A DNA stretch of 64,000 bases from Polydactylus sextarius. Taxonomy: Eukaryota > Chordata > Actinopteri > Polynemidae. Each line of letters begins with the position of its first letter. Position 1 is the first letter of the stretch. Location: NCBI GenBank assembly GCA_016801845.1, contig CM028910.1, positions 17,824,629 to 17,888,628 on the forward strand. Direction: 5' to 3'. The translations under genes and the position numbers were made by a program. Below are positions 53,701-61,600 of this stretch, one piece after another. A model generated the notes under the pieces. The model had not been told where the DNA came from, made no database searches, and saw nothing but the letters and a program-made list of their open reading frames with translations.

Positions 53701-55182
53701 TTTTCTCTTTCAAAGAATGCATTTGCCATATGTATTGAATTGCCAGAACTGAAACACAACAGTGTTGAGACAAGGTGTCTCTAAAGAGTCAGTAAACTGG
53801 CCATCTTCTCTGTCACACTGGTAAAATCAAGTTCATGACCAAGTTGATGACAAAGGAAAACTGTTTTTTTTTTTCATCTTACTTTTAATTTACTAATTGT
53901 TTTATGACCCACAACAGACTGTATATTAAAACTGTGTCAACAGCATTATTTTAAAATAAAACCACATAGCCAAAGACGGAAGTTTTCAAGGTTTACACTT
54001 CTCCACAAATACAACTGTATCATATAATAATTACCTGACTGTGTGACTGGCACATATGTTTGAAATAGAACAAGACAAGTGATGTGACTGACAAGACAAT
54101 AGAACATAATTAATCAATAGTCTGGTGTTTTGTGCTGAGAGTTAAACAGGAAGACAGATGAACAGAAAGGTAGAAAAACCCAGAGAGATGGGCAGATAGA
54201 CAAACAGTGAGACTGCAGATAGACAGGTGTCCAGCTGAACAAACAAAGATGGACAGACAGATGCATGAAACAGAATAAAATCCATGTGAAGTGTTAACAT
54301 GTGAAACACTGCAGTTGTATAGTAAAAGCCCAGAAAAACCATCTGTATTAATTACTGTTGACAAGGAAGAAATATAATTAGATATGAGGGGGGAAACAGA
54401 AACTATTTATGGCAACCAAGGGGCCTTGTTTAATGATCAGACTGCGGCTAAAACCTCTATTGATTTTCTCGTTAAATATACAGCTCAATTAAAGATACAG
54501 CTGATTAAAAGACAACTAGAAACCACAATGGATCTGAACATGCTGGGGAAGTTTGGGCAACTTGGGGCCTCCTGCTGGAGACTGAGAATTACATGTTTTC
54601 ATCCTCGCCTTCTGCCTCATCACTGCAGTGCAGTGGGAAATGAGGCTACGCAGACATCGCTCTTTTTCCACGTGAAAACAAATATTTCAGCCAAGTTTTA
54701 ACTACTTTTTTGTAAATGCAGCTGCAATGGCCACAGGTGCACTTCTGGTGACAGAACGTATAAAAATATAATTAGACCGCATTTTTTATACAGTGCCCAT
54801 AAAGAATGTTTCTTTGTCAAAATTTGCGACAAGCAACCTGCTGAGGGTTCAGCACTAAAAGCTTAAAACCCTGATGAGCCACAAACAACAACAATAATGC
54901 TGACCTCTGAATGCATAACTCAAAAATAATCAAACAAACAATACAAATTGACTTCCCTTGTTAAAATGAAGTACCTGCTTAACACAAGCTAGACCGAGGC
55001 TCTTTTTTCCTCTTTTCTGCATCAGCCTTGTCACTGACAAATAAAAGCCTTGACAGTCTGTGTACCCTCACCACCAGAGAAGGGCAGAATTACAATGTAT
55101 AATAGAAAACCTTTCTGTTCTTCTCTAAAGAAAAAAAAGCAGTTTAAAGTCCATAAACTGTTGAAGTTGCTCATAAGTTTAG

Positions 55183-55224
<42 letters not shown>

Positions 55225-55598
55225 TTTACAAAAGACAGACAGTTGTTTTTAAGAATGATGCAGGTAGGAGAAGTTGTGTTTGTCACTAACGGTTCTAAAA
55301 CTACAACTTATTTATGCTTGGAGAGCCCAGAGATTCATGTTTGATTATAAATAATAATATTGGTATTTTCATGTTTTAAAAAAAAAAAAAAAAAAAAAAA
55401 GAGAGTATTTATCTCTGTTAAGATAAATTAGTATTTCAATCCTGTGTTTTTGCATGTGTGTTTACCTGTAGGGAGTTGAGGATGATGAAGATGTAGGCCA
55501 TGACAATAGAGAAAGGCACCAAGACACCACATAGCCATGTCAATCCAAGAATGGGCAGCAACACCAATACTGCTTTCACTGCAGCCCTGTGTACACGT

Positions 55599-55673
<75 letters not shown>

Positions 55674-58600
55674 GACGAGACAACAATGAGTACACGTAAG
55701 CAAACAATCAGACACACACAAACATAAAATTATCTCCCACCAACCATAAAAACTGAACTGGTTGGCTAGCTGAGCTGAACTTCTAATATGACATGAGATA
55801 AAATAAATCTATGTATTCTCTAAACTTCGCCTTCCTCCCTGATCATCCATTGCTAAGTTCTGGGTTTCTCAACTTCTCAGTTCTTTTTGGACAAAACTGA
55901 GCGGCTTTGGCAGCCTGGTTGTTCCATATACAACAGTGTGCGGCTGGGAAGACTCACAAGGTGACAACTTCCCACCTTAAATCCACCTTAATTCTGTTTA
56001 GAGTGGAATTAGCCTCCCGCTCAGGTGGCCGCCAAACCGCACCAGCTGTGTGTGTGTTCCTGACTGTGTCACATGGCGGGCGGCGAGCCCTAGTTTATTC
56101 AGCGGAGGAATGTGTTTGAATTTCCGAGACAGCTGCCACCCAGGGGTGCAAAATGGTTCAAGGCCTACTTTGAAACCTTCATAGAGCACCTACTGTGAGC
56201 CCTGGTGGGCTGAGGTGATGAAAAAATATATACACTTAAACATGATTTTCACTGATAGGATCACATACAAGCCTTTTGTAGGAAATCTACTGGATCACAC
56301 TCAGCAGAATTTCACCAGCACCAGTGCCAAAAATAGGGTAGCAATAGGTCTTAACACAATTTAACAAGCTCCCATACAACAAATAAAACTGGCAAACTAG
56401 TATATTGTGTGGATTAGATTTAATGTTTTTTTCTATAAATCAAATTTCATCGTATATTTTAAAACCCCCAAATATTGCAGTTTTTCCAGTAACTGCTATT
56501 TTTACTATCATTTGGCCCCATAGAGTCATTCAAATTAGATTGTTAAATTTCATAAATATAAAATCTGAAATAATATATTCTTGCATCCCACCATTGCAAA
56601 GGATAAGACATTTTTGCATCCAAATATTTTAGAGACCATTTTAGAATGTCAATATTTGAATTAGAGTTCAATCAATATGGTTTTTTTGAAGGACAGTGAG
56701 AGTGCTGCTAATTTTTGACGGCTGCTACTCAGGCATGATATGTTACGTTGACAATATACATCTGCAAACCTTTCACAGAGAGGTTCATACTAAAATGAAT
56801 CATAATATGCTAAAAAAAAAAAAAAAAATCACTATGCATACAACTGATACCTCCCCTGCTTCTACTAATGAGTTTTAAAAATTATATCATATACATGCAA
56901 CATTTTCAGAATATATATATATATATATATATAGGAGAAAACAGTTAAATATTCTGTCACAGAAACAGGTCACTTGAATATTCAAAAAAAGAAAAAAAAA
57001 CAATCACACTTCAGATAACCTATATTCAAATAATTACTTACACTCAAAGATGAAGCATTAAACCCTATTTAAAGTGTTTGACTCTTGCAGTCTTTTATAT
57101 GTACAACACTAATGCAATCCATTTGAAATATATTCCTATCTTGTTTGATAAACGAGGCTCGCTGTTTTAAAATGACAAATCCAATATAAAATCTTCCAGC
57201 TGCTTTTTATTTGACGGCCAGCGACTACAGCTTGTCTGCTCCAAGGCCTGTGACCCAGGTAAATACTCTGAAAAAGGAGGACAAATGGCACCGCCTTGTG
57301 GTTAGTACCTGATTTGCTCATAGGCTTGTTCCGCAGGACTGGTACCCATGGCCAACATAATGGATCTTCTCTTAGCTGTGGAAATGGTGATCACCACCAC
57401 TCTGGTCAGTATCATGATATTTACCTAGAAATAAAGAGAACATTAAAGAAATGAGAGGAGGCAAAGGCAAACAGACAGAGAGAGATGAGTGGTGAAGCAG
57501 TGTGCAACAGCAAGAAAGAAAGGAGGAATATAAACTGATGTGTCTGTGGGTAGGAAATTGTGGGAGAGGAAAGGAAATACTAATGAAATAAAGACACGTT
57601 TAAAAAAATGTTATGCAACATTAATAGGTAACATTATACTATAATGACAGCATAAGCTTAAGGACAGAATTACAAGTACACAATGGCTTGTATTTTATAT
57701 TGTAACAATTTCAGCTTGAGTAGGCTACATGATAGGATAAGGATTTAATTTGCTGACCATGATGATAAAGATGACAGGGCCAGCAAAACCCCAGATAACG
57801 CCATTCTGGACACTAAGCCAACAGTAGCCATCAGCTGAGTATTTGCCCGATGCTGATGCCAGTGTGATGGTGACTATAAGGACTGGCAGACCTGGAGGGA
57901 GGGAAAAAGACTGTAAAATATCTAAAATAAAAAACAGATGATTGAGGAAAGAATGAAGGAGATGAATGTACACAGCAAGAAATAAAACATGGACAAAGAC
58001 AAGGACAAAGACAAAAAGTGATTATATGTTCAGAAAAGTGATATTCAATGCTTCACACAACTAAGGTGTTTATAATTTACATCACATTTACTCAATGTAT
58101 AAGAATATCTAATGAACTGAAAAAAAGAGCTAGTCTGATTCCTTTACTTCTGTGTTAATAATTACCCAAACAAAACTCTGAGCTTAAACTACATGTGCGA
58201 AAAGAAGAGTTTGGCTTGTATGAAGCTATTTTACCCCAGCCAATGAGATAGTAATACTTCATGTGCCGATCTTCACTTAGATTGACCGCAACCACCTTGC
58301 TCCAGAGCAGCAGACCCTCCACCAGCATCCAGCTAAACGCTGCCATGAAAAAGAGATGAAGCAGCGCTGCCACAAGAGTACACGCCACCTACAAACACAC
58401 AGACACAGGCATACAAATGGATGCATGTTACATTTTATGATTTCAAGGTGAGGCTCCTGAGTGAAACACCACAACAGTAAAAAGCAGAATAAGCTTCAAT
58501 TCTTGTGCCACAAACCAAGAAACCACTCATGAAGTATAATAAGAAGGCTTGTTCCGCAGGAATGTCCGTCTCCTGTTGTGTTCTGTATTTGAGGGAGAAT

Positions 58601-61600
58601 TGGTTTAAAGGATATTTACCTGACAATCTGTATATTCTATAGAAATATTAAGCAGGCATTTATAAACTATACATGCACATGTTTGTATCTTTAACATACA
58701 ACTATGTTTTGGAAAATTAAAACTCTTTGCATTTATGTTTCTATATCCAACCAAAAAATAGCCCACTAATTACTTTTACAACATTTCAAATAACTACTAA
58801 TAATGCACTAGAATAATTTGTGGCAGATTCAATGTGCCACATTTGTGTCACAAGTTTCAGCTTCTCTCATAAACACAAAATGTCAGAGGTTATGTACTGC
58901 TTAATTTTGTTATGAGTGATGCATGAAGTGGCAGTGGTCACTAATATCCAATTTACACTACTTATCATTCAAAGCTCTTAAATTATTGGTTGTTGTTGTA
59001 TGTCTTAATGAAATGTACTCTATATTGACAACATCATATTCTATTATAGTTTAATACTAATAATATAATATAAAGAATGTGTGGAAAATATAGTGTTTAC
59101 TCTATTGTGAAATCATCATTAGCTGATGAATTACAAGTTTTAAACAAGGAAGTGGAGAGATGATAAAAAGGACATTGTAAACATCATATCTTAAACATTA
59201 GTGTAAGATTAGAAAAAAAAAAAATTCAGATTCAATCCTGTCAACAATCAAATATGTCAAACAACAATGATATATGCTTCTGAATTATCCTTCAGCAAAA
59301 CACTTTAGTACTCCACATCCATTAACTGTTAATGGCTCTGGATTGGCCAAAACAATGTATTAAAAATGCCTTCCTGATGACCTGTCAGCCTATGAGGCCA
59401 TTTGATACATTTCCAACAAGTGGGCCATTTGCCCTCAGGGGTAAAGTACAGCCTGATGTGACCTGGGGTCAAAGGAGCAGAGGTCAAACCAACAACATGC
59501 CATTCAGTGACCACTGACACTGTGTTTTGGCTGATAGATATAGCAGTAGTGGTCATTTATGTCACATCAAATGCCAAATCATTCGTTTTACTTAAAACCT
59601 GCAGTATGAACTCAGATTTAAAATCTCATTTAGTGAAAAAACATGTGCTAACATTTAATCATAAATTTCTACATAAAATGCTCAGCTTCTGACTGACAAT
59701 CTATTCTCCTCAAAGTTTCACAGAATCCAACATGTATTGACCAACGTCAGCAAATAGAGTTCTGTTTGTAATTCACCCTCATGCATTCTAACACAGCCCG
59801 CCCTTCATTGTAACAGCACTGAATCCTATGCAGTGTTAAATGAAAGCGGATGTTTCACTTATCTGTCTGTACCTTGTTGTGAATGGCTGAGCCGCTGCAA
59901 AGCAGAATCACCTGGGCACAGATTAAAGCAACAAACAGGTTCTTATGAATAGACGTCCTGTCAGATTTGGGGATGCTAAGGAGAGAGAAGGAAACCGTGT
60001 CATTTTTTTTCTGACAAATCTTGTCTTATCATGACATTTAAGTGACAGTATTATAAATAGTATGGTAACAAAGGTAACAACAGTGTTAGCAAATAATCAG
60101 TGTATTGTAAAGCAGTAGTGGATCATTTTCATAATTTAATAATGTAACCAACCAACACTTGGTTTATGGGAGCTACATTTGTTCATGGTGAAACCTTGAG
60201 CTGATTGAAATGTTTCACTGTGCCACAACTCCGATTTGTCTTAAGCCCTTTTGAAAATGACCATCCTGGTTATTTCTGTTGCAGAGTTATTCCAGATTTC
60301 TATGTGTTGGTGTCCATTTTCCCCACAAGGAAACTTGATCCTGGAAGGCAGTGAGTACATAACTCACATACTCGTCTGTAATATATACCATCTCTTGATA
60401 TAAACACATAAACTGTATTTACTGGCATCACTAGAGTGAATGCTTCCATCTCAGAGTGTTTACATAAAATAAATGAAATAGTGTGAACTGATTTAGGCAT
60501 GTAAATTAACTGAAGAGGTTTTTATTACCTCCTGATGGGTTTAGCCTATTTACACTGATTTCATATTTGCACTGCTTGTGACCACCATAATTTCATGTGT
60601 GATTATGTATGTGTCTGTAGACATTTGCCTCAGCTTTACATGTGTGTGTGTGTGCTTTGTGTGTACTTAAGTACACTAATGCATGTACATCATACACCAG
60701 CAATGCGTGTGAAATGCATGGCTGCGCTCTCTGATTTCAAGACAGTCATAAATCGGATCGGGCATCTCCTTTCCAGCTGATTGTGATCCCTCAGTGACCC
60801 TAATGTTAATTAACAGCTGCAGAACGCTGCCATAAACCTTCAGAGTGGACTCACATGTAGACAACAGTAATTACTGGATTAGCACTGGTCAATACTCATA
60901 GCATCCTTAGGAGAAGAGCATGGGCAACCACTGCTTCAGGGCGTCATCTTGCTGTTTTTCCAATGTGTGGGAGAGCGTGTCACATCAAACCACATGAGGA
61001 GATCTGGTTGTGGGATGCTGACTCTTATGAGTAGGCATTTGTCTTTACTGGAACACAACTTTATTCACTGTCCAATTTGGGGATGCATGGATAATTATAA
61101 TATGCCTATCTTTAAAAAAAAAAAAACAACAATAGGCTCTATATAGTTTACCAGCTATTTTACACATGTAACATGACTAGCTGTAGCTATAAACTCTTAT
61201 GTTTGAAGAAATTTCTCTCTCACATACACTTGTACTTAAATACTATTAGAAGCTAGTTAATGTTAGTAGGTTAGTTAAACTACTAACTACACTTAGAGTA
61301 GTTTCTTACTTTAGTATCACTAAAAGGTGGATGATGAGCTGTGTGCTTTAGTTTTTCTGTTTTACTGTGGCAGTTACACTTGACAGTAAGTGATTGTTTA
61401 TATTTAGCAACATAAAAAGCACTGAAGCCAAGTTGTGGTTACTGGCTCAAAGAGAAAGCAACAAGGCAGCTATGTCAGCATCATAAGTGAGTGGGACATG
61501 AAAATCAGCTACTCACTCCAACACAGTGAACAGCATCAAGGTCACCACCAGTGCACACAGAGATGCACCAGAGCCAATGAACGTCAGCTTGGTCAAAATA

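Larger units (their letters stand above)
33076..55465 (-). other. adgrd2: adgrd2 giant intron K-L (22.4 kb)
   Basis: Separates the two halves of TM7 (NSLQ / GLFIF). It holds no recognised exon on either strand, many simple repeats (poly-T at 42572-42595, poly-A at about 44276-44299, compound repeat 47702-47776, (AC)n 48862-48885, (TA)n 55187-55221, poly-A 55378-55400) and several repeat-free islands listed separately. Intron size contrasts with the 0.2-1.7 kb introns of exons A-K. Confidence 0.8.
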
